A DNA stretch of 64,000 nucleotides from Endocalyx cinctus (taxonomy: Eukaryota; Ascomycota; Sordariomycetes; Amphisphaeriales; Apiosporaceae), in assembly GCA_001600455.1 (NCBI GenBank), contig BCKC01000006.1, positions 1,488,001-1,552,000 of the forward strand. The letters are read 5' to 3'. Below the pieces are notes generated by a model. That model made no database searches. It was not told the origin of the DNA and was given only the letters and a program-made list of their open reading frames with translations. Below, piece after piece: positions 1-9,808 of this stretch. Position 1 is the first letter of the stretch, and the number at the start of each line of letters is the position of its first letter. Made by a program: the position numbers and the translations under genes.

Positions 1-1189
1 GACTCTCGCACCCGCACCAATAGTGACGCGGGGTCCTATGGAAACGTTCGGTCCAAGCTTAGCAGTAGGGTCAATATGTGCTGAGGGATGTATGAATACA
101 GGTGCTATGAGGTTGGGTGAGGGTTTAGCTAGCTCGGTAGATCCAGTTTGCATGGCCTTCTGAAGATAGAGGGCATTCGCCGGAACAGCGGAGCCGGCGG
201 TCTTGATTTGACGCCAAAAGTCCTTGGTCTCATATACGAAAAACTGCTTGCTATCGGCCATGTCACCTAAGATATCTTGCTCAAGTCGGATGACCTCATT
301 TTTGCGTGACTCATCATCGTCGTCATCCACCATGAAGCTCGACTCCAGGTTGTCAGAAGACGGATACGACAGCAGACGGGGTCGATCCGATCTCCGCTTG
401 ATTGCGGTCTTGATACTAGGGAAGATGGCATCCGCACTGAACAGGTACACGCCGCAGTTGATGAGGTTCGAAATGTGACTTTCGGGCTTCTCAACGTAAT
501 GAAGCACTCGGCGAGAGTGCTGGTCTGACACGATGCATCCGAAGTTAGTAGCGGCGTCCTCACTCACGCGAGTTCCTAAAATAACAGCCTCGGCGTCTTT
601 GTCGTCGAAAAGCTTAGCCATCTCGTTCAAGGGGAAAGAGCAACATACGTCCGAGTTGAGGACGAAGATGCGCTCGGGTCTACCCTTCAGAATAGCATCG
701 CGGAAGTGGTACAGACCACCGGCGGTGCCAAGAGCCTGGTATTCTCGTAGGTATTTGATAGGGAGACTGGGGAACTCGGATGCGGCGTCTTTGATGAAGT
801 CTTTAAAAACGGATTCGTCGTAGTAACCGATCATAATGACCTCCTGGATAGAAGGCACCTTGGCAACTGCGGTCAAGCAGTGCCAGATAATAGGGTGGCC
901 GGCGACATCGAAGAGAGGCTAGACTTGTTCAGTCTATGTTCTACCAGTTACACAAATAGGTATATGAAGGCGACTGACCTTGGGAACGTCGAGCGAAAGA
1001 GGCCGAAATCGAGTTCCTCGAGAAGGACCACCAACCTTTAAAAGATTACATAGACGTGGTTAGTTATATTTTGTTTTCTAGTCATCCTCATAAATACTCA
1101 TTGTATTCTTAGTTAGGGATACATACTAGGATAATGGCCTTGGTGTCCTTGCCAACAGCACCTTTTTCTCGATGCGGAATCTGAAGCAT
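1..1189 (-). CDS. Mannose-1-phosphate guanylyltransferase, alpha (GMPPA-like) type, 3' part missing
   Basis: The protein is a nucleotidyl-transferase of the GDP-mannose pyrophosphorylase family, which supplies or regulates GDP-mannose for glycosylation and cell-wall mannan in the cytosol. I read three exons: 1127-1189, 1035-979 and 918 to the window edge. The introns are 1036-1126 (GTATGT...AAAG) and 919-978 (GTCAGT...CTAG). Joined, the N-terminus reads KAIILVGGPSRGTRF followed by PLSLDVPKPLFDVAGHP, the sugar-nucleotide pyrophosphorylase signature. The VGGPxxGTRFRPLS form, rather than the GGxGTRLRPLT form, points to the alpha (GMPPA, fission yeast Mpg2-like) lineage, which in animals is regulatory. 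The last visible residues (HPSAHIDPTAKLGPNVSIGP) begin the left-handed beta-helix hexapeptide repeats. The stop codon lies beyond position 1. The family call is firm; the alpha versus beta assignment is likely but rests on motif memory. Confidence 0.9.
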
Positions 1190-1649
1190 GGCTAACTTAT
1201 TTGCCGAAATTGGATATGAGGTTTGCAAAAGTAAGATAGAATATAGCTATACAAAGAGAATGGAGAGAATTTATAGAGAAATCTAAGTACAGATATCGGA
1301 AAACTTGAAATTCTCCCTAACCTACAAGATACTGACGGTGTGATGTTTGCTTGCGACACTAATTGGAGGGGCAGTAATTAATTCACTAATAGTGTCCAGT
1401 ATTCGCATTAACAAGGGTTGAACAAAGTATAATTCAAGGGACCGCTGCTGGCTTAGTGGTAGGTACATGTGGGGTAAGTTTAAAGGTATGATTGGATACA
1501 AAACACACCTACAGTTCGTAATACTCCCATGACCGCGAACTACGTATATCTATGGGGATCCATCTATGGGTATGCTACATCTATACTTGCATCCATATTA
1601 ATCTGTATAGTTATACTAGAGTCGACATGGTCTTACGACGACGATGATG

Positions 1650-1688
<39 letters not shown>

Positions 1689-1977
1689 GTAGTATGAAGT
1701 TTCTCAGGACGGTCCATGATATTCTAGCCATAAGCTCATGCGAACAGACAAAGTAAAGATTCCGAACTAGAGTGGTTCATTGACCTTGGCTATTTTTGAA
1801 TGTCATAGAGGTGCTTGGTTAGACGGTAAACATCTACCCGATGACATGAGGTAAACTAGAGAAAACTAGTCGTCACACGGTCTCTCTAAGTTTCTCATGC
1901 CTGATTGGTATTATACACGGCATACGTTCTGAACTATCATCTAACATAAACAGATGTGTAGCCTTTAACCTTATTCT
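1190..1977. other. Intergenic region with an AAT microsatellite
   Basis: This stretch separates two minus-strand housekeeping genes: the start of the pyrophosphorylase gene and the 3' end of the proteasome gene. It should hold the promoter of the former and the terminator of the latter. A short open frame at 1529-1756 is carried by the trinucleotide repeat (an Asn run) and is not a credible gene. I see no RNA gene or mobile element. Confidence 0.6.
1651..1688. repeat. (TAA)n microsatellite
   Basis: About 12 uninterrupted copies of a TAA/AAT trinucleotide, preceded by an imperfect GAC/GAT trinucleotide run. It lies in intergenic DNA and is likely length-polymorphic. Confidence 0.95.
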
Positions 1978-2953
1978 TTATTTGTCGTCGGCGCTCTCAT
2001 CCTTCGCCAGATCATGTTCTTTAAGCAACGTCGTGATTTCATCTGCACTCCAGAGCCGGTGGTAAATCTTACCGTCACTCGTCTGTCCCACCGTCGCGAA
2101 TTCGACTGTAAAAAAAGTATCAGTATTTAAAATTTATCTCATGAATGTAGCGGCACAAATGGTAAAATGGAGCTTACTCTTCTCACTGCTCAGCTTGGTG
2201 GAGTCCATGGTCTTGCTAAGAACCTTGACGGCCATCCCACAAGCTTCCTTCAACGTACAGTCCTCCTTATAATCTTGTTTCAACAAGCTGGAAGCGGATG
2301 CATTGTTTGCTCCCGCACTTGTTGCCTTCCATCCACCATAGTTACCGGAAGGGTTGCTTAGATAAAGCTGAAACTGTCTCTGGGGGTCCCAGCCAGCGTA
2401 GATGAACGACACGCCGAATGGCCGTAGACCACCGTGTTGAGTATATCCTTGCTTGAGATCGCATAGTCTTCGAACCAGCTGCTCGCATGGGATGTCTTCG
2501 TTATACGTTAAGAGGTATCGCTGGGCGGCTTGTCGGGCATAGTTGATAAGGATGTTTGCGTCAGACGTCATGCCTGCTACTGCACAGATCATGTTGCTAG
2601 AATTCTATTAGTTAGAATTTCCTGTCTTGTAAACCAAGCGTTTATCGAATCGAGCCCCAAGGTATAGACATACTCATTGAGGATATACAGCTTTTCTGCC
2701 GATGTGTCCTGCTCCAATAATTTGGATGTGACCTTTCGCTCTGCCGCCAGGACGATGCCGTCTTTCGCAAGAATTCCGATGGCGGTTCCAGCATGAGATA
2801 TAGCCTCTAGGGCATATTCGACCTGATACAAGCGACCTTCGGGGGAGAAGATGGTTGTCTATTACACATATAAGCTTCAAACCTTTTGGACTAGTAGGAT
2901 AGTATATTATAGCAAGGACGAAAGCTTACTCGGGAATCGTAACGACGAGACAT
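1978..2953 (-). CDS. PRE9: 20S proteasome subunit alpha type-4 (alpha3)
   Basis: This is an alpha-ring subunit of the 20S core proteasome, which degrades ubiquitinated proteins in nucleus and cytosol. Four exons join in phase: 2930-2953, 2674-2858, 2178-2596 and 1978-2105, giving 251 residues, normal for the family. The protein starts [20 protein letters not shown], the proteasome alpha N-terminal signature, in the alpha3/PSMA4/Pre9 form. It continues with [48 protein letters not shown] and [16 protein letters not shown], all typical of alpha3. Like other alpha subunits it has no catalytic N-terminal Thr. The 24-nt first exon is too short for simple ORF calling; it was placed by its ATG and a CGA|GTAAGC donor. 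The gene is divergent from the BYE1-like gene. Confidence 0.97.
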
Positions 2954-4480
2954 GTTGGAAATGCGACAGTTGCCGTAGAAAAGAAACTGGGATTATATGG
3001 TGTTATTTTTTTTTTCTTGTATGTTTTCAGAATAAGCAATCGAGTGAGAAGTCTTTAATCATTAATTATGGTATGTTCTCTTGAAGAATTGAGCAAGAGG
3101 TAGATTGATACGGTGGACGGAAGACGTAGTACCTAGTGAGTGTATGTACGGGAGGCTAGCTGGCTATCAAGCTAACCTAACAATACAAGGCGAAGCTCTT
3201 AGGCAAGCAAGCTTGAGACGCGTACAGTTAGTTAGGCAAGGCTGTTTGATGATCTAATAGTGTAAGTTCGCTAAGCTCAGTAATTGATAGGTACTGTAGT
3301 ACACTAATGGATTACTTAAGTACTAAGGTTAATAGCAACTAATAGAAAAGGATAAAAACTAAGTGTGGCTTAAGCTCTATAGAAAGTGGCGTAAGTGGCT
3401 TAGAAATAGATAACCTTATAAACAATTGATTGATAAGCTTTAAAAAACTAGATGGAAGAATAGTAAGAGCAGATAGAAGCTGTTGGTTGAATTAGCGTTA
3501 CATGATCCGATAAACAAGCTAAGAGGAGGTACCTAGCAGACTGGGTACTTAGAGGTACTGGGCCAGCTGGCCAGGTCAATTAAGCAAGGTGCCAGGGACC
3601 TACCTAAGGTACCTAGGGTAGGTACTTAAGTAGGTACCTTAGGTAGGTAAATACGAATGTACCTACTGCACAACAGCTAACAGATTGACAGATTGGGTAG
3701 GCTAATTTGTTGTTGGTCTGTGCGTAAAAGATTCACATTTACGTAGTACAGTAGCAATTCCCTAGTACTTACCCCATCTTTTCGCAGCCAATCTATTCAT
3801 CTACTTTTTTTTCCGTTATATATTATTTATTATATAGCAACCTCCACTTTACCTTTTTACCTGCCACTCTCTAATGACAACGTCGTTCACCAAAAGTCCA
3901 CGTCAACTCTCCTTAACTTTCCTCACACACATCTTTTGTGGCGCATATAGTCGTTGAATTTTTTTTTTACCAGACCTCAGAGTGTAATTGTGCTATCAGC
4001 GCTTATTATCCTCTTCCTGTTAATCAGACGACATTAGTTCTCTACGTCGCGTGGCTATCTTTTGCGCAATACCCGACGCGACTAGGTCCGACCGAGAGAT
4101 GTACCTTGTTAGAATACTAACGTAAAAAGAGAGAGCGAAAAAGAAACAAAAAAAAACATATACAACCAACTGATATAGGAGGAATTTTTATTTTACAAGC
4201 GCAGTTGAAGTTGATACACTCTATTTTTGGCTCGACTTCTCGTGTTGTCGAGGCCTAGTTGAATCAAGCTTCTAAGCTGTGTAGTAGTCATGCATGTCTA
4301 AAGAAAACTACTCTTTTTGTCAAATATTTCGCAACTCGTAGACCTTGCCTACCCACGTACCTACCTCTACTATCAACTCCGGCATTACTTGATATTTTCA
4401 AGTACAGTTATATCAGCTACTTCTACGTCCGCATCTACTTCTGTATTATATACACGCCTTTTAAGCCCCTCGACTTCATC
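2954..4480. other. Divergent intergenic region (proteasome / BYE1-like)
   Basis: About 1.5 kb between two divergent start codons, so it holds both promoters and leaders. The part at 3140-3680 is unusually rich in short GGTACCT/CCTAAG/GCTAAG motifs and includes a long inverted repeat (listed separately). The last 700 bases before 4481 are pyrimidine-rich, as in many fungal 5' leaders. No coding sequence is convincing here. Confidence 0.6.
3598..3648. repeat. 17-bp perfect inverted repeat with 17-bp spacer
   Basis: The left arm at 3598-3614 (ACCTACCTAAGGTACCT) is the exact reverse complement of the right arm at 3632-3648. The spacer itself contains further GGTA and TTAAG motifs. It could fold into a cruciform or RNA hairpin. 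It sits in the proteasome/BYE1-like intergenic region; function unknown. Confidence 0.9.
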
Positions 4481-7336
4481 ATGTCTGGTAAGCGCACCAC
4501 CCGTGGTACCTCTACCAAAAGAGGTTCAGTATCTGGCCTGGAAGAACAAGCGACACCTTCACCCGAGTCTGTTCGAACTCGTAATCAGAGCCTGGATTCT
4601 ACTTCACCCCAGATTGACAATTCAAACCAACTTCTAACTCGTGCACGCAACCTCCCAGGTGAACCAGAACCTCGTCGATCCGTACGCGCCACCAAAGGCC
4701 AACACACAAAAGCGTTCGATCTTGAGAACGGTCCGGAACCCCCGAAACGTCGCCAACAAACCAAGAAATCTACTAAAAAGGCTGCCGAAAAAGAGACCAA
4801 ACAAGAAGAGGAGGACGAAGAAATCATTCGATGTATCTGCGGCGCGACAACCCAGGAGGACGATGACGAAAATGAACCTTGGATTGCCTGTGATAAGTGT
4901 GGTGCCTGGCAACATAACGTGTGTGTTGGTATGAGTGTTTTTACGGAAGATTTAACTAAGGACTATTTCTGTGAACAATGCGCGCCCGGCGATCACAAAC
5001 AGACTCTCGAGGCTATGAAGCGGGGAGAGAAGCCGTGGGAAGACAGGCGTCGGAAACACGAAGAAGACAAGAAACGCAAGAAAGGAGGAAAGGGGAAGGG
5101 CAAGCGTGTTAGTGATTCGAAAGACCCGGTCCAAGCCTCGCCAGTTGCACCTAGCACAAAGATCAAATCATCTCCGACTCCGGATGCAAAGAAAGAGGAG
5201 ACCAGTGCCCAAGATACTCCGGTCAAGGGAAAGCGCAAATCACGCGATCAGTCTCAGGGTCCGCATAACAAACTTAGGAAGGTATCAGACACACAGGCCG
5301 TTCCTACAGCGCCAGTTTACCCCAAATATACTCCCCCGAATGATCTTCCCGAGAGCATACAAAATTTGGAAGGATCTCGAAAGACAGCAGCAGTCGCCTT
5401 CCAGAAATCCCTCGACAGCGCCGTAGATCACGCGGAAAAGAAAAAACTATATACTTTACCCCAAGGAACTACCAAAAAAACCGTGATTGAGCGATTAGCA
5501 ATCGAACTTGAACGGGCGTTTCATGATACACATCCCGGTACTTCACAGAGTCAGACTCAACTTCGCGCACTGGTTTTTTGCCTGAAGAATAATATTGAAC
5601 TGGCGGTTCAAGTGCTGAATCGAACGCTGCCCCCTCCTTCTTTTGTTATTTTGCAAGGTGACGAACTTGCTACCAAGGAGCAACAACGCGAGAATGCAGA
5701 GATGAAAGCGCGTGCTGAGAAGCAGTCCATCCTCATTACAGATGATGGTCCTCGTGTGAGACGAACTCATAAAGGAGAAGAGATTGTGGAGGGTGACAAT
5801 TTTGTTGCTTCTGATGAAGTACCTTCTAATCTTCGTCAAGTTCGTGAACCGACAGAATCAGACGGTGCTGGTCCCGAGACCCCTGCTGCTAAACAGGCCG
5901 ATCATCCACCTAAATCTACTCGTCAAGGGTCCTCTGCTACACCTTTACGTCTAGACACGCAGGCATCTCAGCCACCTTCGAAGCCTTCTGATTTTGATAT
6001 CGGCAAGGTTTTCTCTAGTGTTAAATCGCCTTCGGTATCACATCAACGAAGGACGTCTACCCAAGTCCCGTCTGCAGGCCCGGGTGAAGATCCAGACGTC
6101 GATCGTTTACTACAAGATGACGGCAACGATTCCCCACCCTACTCTCCTACTGAAGACGCGGATCCTGGTGTTATTTGGCGTGGCCCTCTAGCCATGACCA
6201 ACATTGCTGATTTCCAAGCAGTTGCGAAATGGGCAGGTGGTTGTAATATTAGTGAGGCCAAGGGAATTCCGTGGAAAAATCTCATCCCTCCTATTCTTAC
6301 TGTTGCAGGTCGCATCACTGAGGAAAAGGCAGTGCCATATCTCTGCGCTCAGAGATGGAACAATCAGTCCGATGTGGTTGTTGTCAGCCTCTCACCGGCC
6401 AACTCTGCCGATGAGTCGGTGAAAAAACAATTTCTTGCGATTATTGAATACTTCCTCTCTAAAAAAAGATATGGTGTCGTCGGGGAAAAATTGTTAGGGA
6501 ATGTTAGGGACACCTACCTTATTCCCGTTTCGGAGGGAGATGGACCAGTACCTGACATTATGATGAATCTGACTGATAACTTCATCCCCGCAACGCGAAT
6601 CGAGCCAATGCTTTTGATGATTTTTGTTGTGCGAGACGAGACTCTCCCTCAAGTGCCATGGACTGAGCAAACGGCACAACACGACCAAGCCGAAGCTGCT
6701 GCTGCTACCGCCTCGGCTTCTGCTACCGAGGCTGCTGGTGCTCCTCTAGTCCAGAATACTCCCATGTTACAGAGAAATCCGTCTACGTCGGGACCATCTT
6801 GGTCACCAGCTACCCCTCAAGCCCCATTCAATAATGGAAACAACGCGAACTTCCCTACTCCGACTCCACACTACAGCCAGACTCCCATTCCGCCGCCCAA
6901 AATACCAGGCCAGCCTGCTGCACCAGCGCCACCACGTCCAACTCCACCGGCAGTCCCAGCTCCCTCGACACCACAAGCCGGACAAGAACAGGATATTATC
7001 GCTATGCGTGCCGCCCAAGCTGAAGGCGAGCTAAAGGCCCGGCAAGTACTAGGTCAATTGTTCGACAGTTCTACCGTCACTTTTCTTCTACCCCATGCTG
7101 CCAGGATGAAGGAAGGGGAGTGGAAAGCTGTACGCAGATGTTTTGAACGCGATCCTCGAGCTCGTAAAGATCTACAACTTTTGAGCAAACTTCTTACGGA
7201 GGAGGGCAACAATGCTCGAAGACCGGGTCCATCACCCTCGACAAACGCTTCTTCTCCAGGTGTGATGCAGACCATTACGGCAAACATTCCACAGGATTCT
7301 GCCAGCCATGCACCCCCACCTCAACCACCGGCTTAA
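4481..7336 (+). CDS. BYE1: BYE1-like transcription factor (PHD finger, TFIIS central domain, SPOC)
   Basis: A nuclear RNA polymerase II-associated factor. The yeast family member binds Pol II through the TFIIS-like domain and H3K4me3 through the PHD finger. The single exon encodes 951 residues. In order: a basic low-complexity N-terminus; a PHD finger at about 113-167 (CxC..CDKCGAWQHNVC..YFCEQC); a Lys-rich linker; a TFIIS middle domain at about 320-405 (KKTVIERLAIELE, TQLRALVFCLKNN); a SPOC domain at about 562-722 (VIWRGPLAMTNIADFQAVAKW to PMLLMIFVVRDE); a Pro-rich stretch at about 790-860; and an Ala/Arg-rich tail. This domain order is diagnostic. The frame stays open upstream to 4259, but the first in-frame ATG is at 4481 and has A at -3, so I start there. 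It is larger than yeast Bye1 (594 residues), mostly through linkers. Confidence 0.93.
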   Translation: MSGKRTTRGTSTKRGSVSGLEEQATPSPESVRTRNQSLDSTSPQIDNSNQLLTRARNLPGEPEPRRSVRATKGQHTKAFDLENGPEPPKRRQQTKKSTKKAAEKETKQEEEDEEIIRCICGATTQEDDDENEPWIACDKCGAWQHNVCVGMSVFTEDLTKDYFCEQCAPGDHKQTLEAMKRGEKPWEDRRRKHEEDKKRKKGGKGKGKRVSDSKDPVQASPVAPSTKIKSSPTPDAKKEETSAQDTPVKGKRKSRDQSQGPHNKLRKVSDTQAVPTAPVYPKYTPPNDLPESIQNLEGSRKTAAVAFQKSLDSAVDHAEKKKLYTLPQGTTKKTVIERLAIELERAFHDTHPGTSQSQTQLRALVFCLKNNIELAVQVLNRTLPPPSFVILQGDELATKEQQRENAEMKARAEKQSILITDDGPRVRRTHKGEEIVEGDNFVASDEVPSNLRQVREPTESDGAGPETPAAKQADHPPKSTRQGSSATPLRLDTQASQPPSKPSDFDIGKVFSSVKSPSVSHQRRTSTQVPSAGPGEDPDVDRLLQDDGNDSPPYSPTEDADPGVIWRGPLAMTNIADFQAVAKWAGGCNISEAKGIPWKNLIPPILTVAGRITEEKAVPYLCAQRWNNQSDVVVVSLSPANSADESVKKQFLAIIEYFLSKKRYGVVGEKLLGNVRDTYLIPVSEGDGPVPDIMMNLTDNFIPATRIEPMLLMIFVVRDETLPQVPWTEQTAQHDQAEAAAATASASATEAAGAPLVQNTPMLQRNPSTSGPSWSPATPQAPFNNGNNANFPTPTPHYSQTPIPPPKIPGQPAAPAPPRPTPPAVPAPSTPQAGQEQDIIAMRAAQAEGELKARQVLGQLFDSSTVTFLLPHAARMKEGEWKAVRRCFERDPRARKDLQLLSKLLTEEGNNARRPGPSPSTNASSPGVMQTITANIPQDSASHAPPPQPPA

Positions 7337-7932
7337 ACTTCACTTTTAATATTTTAGGTGTTCCATTCTCCCTGGATAACGAGCAGCCTTAAAATTTACT
7401 CACGACAATACTCTTTATGTGTGCATAGTTAGCATTCTCTCTTCATTCAAATCCTCTCAAAAAGTACTAGAGTGATCGGATCAGAGCGTAGCAGTCATCT
7501 CAGTATATGCTACTTCTTAGATCCAATTTGCGATATAGGGGGCTGTGGACGATATGACCTTAAAGTCAAAATAAGAAATAAGTCGGTTATAAAGCTCTAC
7601 GCTAAGATATTGACTACTTAGGCGTGGGGACTTGTTTTGGGAATGAAAGTGTAAAGGGGGTTTGTCGTTGTATACTTCATGTCGAAGATAAATGGTGTTT
7701 AGACACATTGCATTCAAATTAGTAGCTCAATATACCCATTCACTTGTAGATCTTCCTAATTGTCTGACCGTCTAGCCTCTCTCTCTTTCTATCTTTCTTT
7801 CTCTTTCTCTATCTGTGTGTGTGTGTGTGTGTGTGTGTGTTCCGGGCCAATACTTTCTAGATGCTGCTTTTTTTTTCCCCCTGATTTTCCCAACACTCGT
7901 ACCTCACATTTTTGTCCCCCGAGCCAAATTCT
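7337..7932. other. Convergent 3' intergenic region
   Basis: Separates the 3' ends of the BYE1-like gene (plus) and the Gly/Asn-rich surface protein gene (minus). It holds their terminators and a CT-rich stretch leading into a (TG)n microsatellite at 7814-7840. No gene is seen. Confidence 0.6.
7814..7840. repeat. (TG)n microsatellite
   Basis: About 13 copies of TG, directly preceded by a CTTT/TCTC-rich pyrimidine tract at about 7778-7812. Intergenic. Confidence 0.95.
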
Positions 7933-9147
7933 CTACACAACAGCCAGCACTGCCGCGACCATCAGAATATCCCCCAGCCTCCAGAGTGACCCTACTCCCG
8001 CAGCGTACACAGTCGGCGCCACTGTTGTCTTCGTAGTTTTCTCATCCTTCCCATAAGTCGATAAAGTCGTTGAACAGTTAACACTCACTAAACCCGCCGC
8101 CGTCGTTATCACCGCTTCCTGGCTCGTCTTCGAAGCCCACTCCGCGTTGTCCGTGGAGATAGGGGTTAGAACGACAGGACTCGTCGTGTTGCCCGTGGAG
8201 GTGGGGGTCAGGACGACAGGGTTAGTCGTGCTGGCCAGGAGATAAGGCGTCCCCGCGACGGGGAAAGTCACGACAGCGGTGATCGGCGCGGGGCCGCACG
8301 AGGAGCACGTCACGAGCGTGGTCGTGAAGCCGAAGGGTATCGTCGTGGCCGGAGAGAATTCCGGCAGCGACGATACGCCGACGTAGGTCTCGGTGACGGT
8401 GTACGGCAGGTCCGTCAACCCCGTGGGGTGGAGGATGGGGTACGTGGCGGTGAAGACGCTGGTGAGCGTGCAGGTCGGGCAGTTGCGGGATGCGAAGCTT
8501 GGCATGCTGTAGGTTACCGTGCCTTGCCCGAGAGCTTGGGTGTTTTCCTGCTGGCTGTTCTGCCCGTTACCGGAGACGAAGCCGCTGCCACTTTCATTGC
8601 TACCGTAGTTGCTTGAGTTATTGCCGCCGTTTTCTGGACCGTTTTTGCTATTGCTTTGGCCACCATCGCCGTTGCTCAGACCATTGCCACTACCCATACC
8701 ATTGCCACTACTCGGACCATTGCCGCTACTCACTCCATTGCCGTCCCTGTTACCTGAATCACTATCCCCATTGCTTATACCATTACTGCCAGAGCCGCCC
8801 AGGCCGACACCATTGCCGTTATTTGGTAGAGAGCCATTGCCATCGCCTCCAGGTTTACCGCCACCCCTACCGCCATCTGTATTGGATAATCCCGGAGATC
8901 CAGGCGGAGAACCGTTATTGCCATCATTTGGGGCAACCCCTGGAGACCCGAATGAAGGCCCGTTTATTCCAGATCCGACAGGAGCCTCTGTAGGTACGGG
9001 TACGATGAGACCGCTATATCCTTGGCCTAGCGTAATGCACTCCGTCACGACCGATGTGACGTATGCTAACCGGTGTCCTGATATTGTCAGGCTGATAAGA
9101 CCTATAAAGAAGAAATTGATGAAGAGAGCGCAGATTTTTAGCGTCAT
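7933..9147 (-). CDS. Secreted Gly/Asn/Ser-rich cell-surface protein, probably GPI-anchored
   Basis: I recognise no catalytic family. The 404-residue protein starts with a hydrophobic signal peptide (about 1-23, MTLKICALFINFFFIGLISL) and ends in a short hydrophobic tail (GSLWRLGDILMVAAVLAVV) as in GPI-anchored wall proteins. Residues about 60-200 are a low-complexity Gly/Asn/Ser segment with a SGNG/GNGxx period. Residues about 205-380 are Thr/Ser-rich with paired Cys (CPTC, CSSC) and several TTxVxT blocks resembling fungal adhesin stalks. The gene is a single exon. It is divergent from the giant adhesin-like gene at 9809, and both proteins carry a Thr/Val-rich segment with Cys after the signal peptide, so they may share promoter and role. 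The strand covering 8100-8560 is clearly more GC-rich than the repeat part. Surface location is inferred. Confidence 0.75.
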   Translation of the reverse strand: MTLKICALFINFFFIGLISLTISGHRLAYVTSVVTECITLGQGYSGLIVPVPTEAPVGSGINGPSFGSPGVAPNDGNNGSPPGSPGLSNTDGGRGGGKPGGDGNGSLPNNGNGVGLGGSGSNGISNGDSDSGNRDGNGVSSGNGPSSGNGMGSGNGLSNGDGGQSNSKNGPENGGNNSSNYGSNESGSGFVSGNGQNSQQENTQALGQGTVTYSMPSFASRNCPTCTLTSVFTATYPILHPTGLTDLPYTVTETYVGVSSLPEFSPATTIPFGFTTTLVTCSSCGPAPITAVVTFPVAGTPYLLASTTNPVVLTPTSTGNTTSPVVLTPISTDNAEWASKTSQEAVITTAAGLVSVNCSTTLSTYGKDEKTTKTTVAPTVYAAGVGSLWRLGDILMVAAVLAVV

Positions 9148-9808
9148 GTTAATACACAGCGGGGGCTTGAGTCAGACATAATTGATTAATTTGCACGAAA
9201 ATGTTAAGGTCTAGAAAATAAAAGACAATCACCAATACATTCGCTAGCCTGTATTTATATACCATCACTTATCATTGCAGGCTGTCCCGCGGTTCTTACC
9301 AAATCACAGATATCTTGTACTCAGATGTTACGGAAACGTCGAAGCAGCTTGTGGGCGGTCTTTATACTCGAGTTCCTAGGAATTTAGCGATGAGCCGTTA
9401 GACTATATTCCATGTCTCAACGCTACGATCATACTCGATACAGTCATCGAGCAAGACTGCGGCCTAGGCGTGGAACAATGTTTCAAACTTCGGTGGGGTG
9501 CGGTGTATGCCACTACAAAGAAACTTGGGCGCCTATCGAGATCGTTGTCTCAAATCTAAGGGGATCCTTTTCTATAAGGACACGCTGTCAGAAAATATGG
9601 CAATCCTAGAATATCGATGGTAATATCTATGTAGGTAGGGAGTGATTCGGGATTTCAATAGGCAAATATAGTAACTAATAATCTCTAGACAAGAAAAAAT
9701 CAATAACATGTTACTTGAAACTCCGGTCAAATGATTCTATGGATACCTTTTCTCTGCCTCATTAATTATTTTCCCAAGACGTGATTAAGGACTCGTTTTT
9801 TTATTGTC
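9148..9808. other. Divergent promoter region of two surface-protein genes
   Basis: 661 bases between the start codons of two divergent secreted-protein genes, so it probably contains both promoters. A short open frame at 9412-9609 has no recognisable product. I could not name specific regulatory sites. Confidence 0.5.

Noticed and set aside
4259..4480. N-terminal extension of the BYE1-like frame
   Set aside because: The frame is open but has no ATG start; the encoded residues are unlike the basic disordered N-terminus and the region looks like a pyrimidine-rich leader.
8428..9181. Plus-strand frames rich in Pro/Leu or Cys/His/Tyr
   Set aside because: Shadows of the Gly/Asn/Ser-rich minus-strand surface protein gene.
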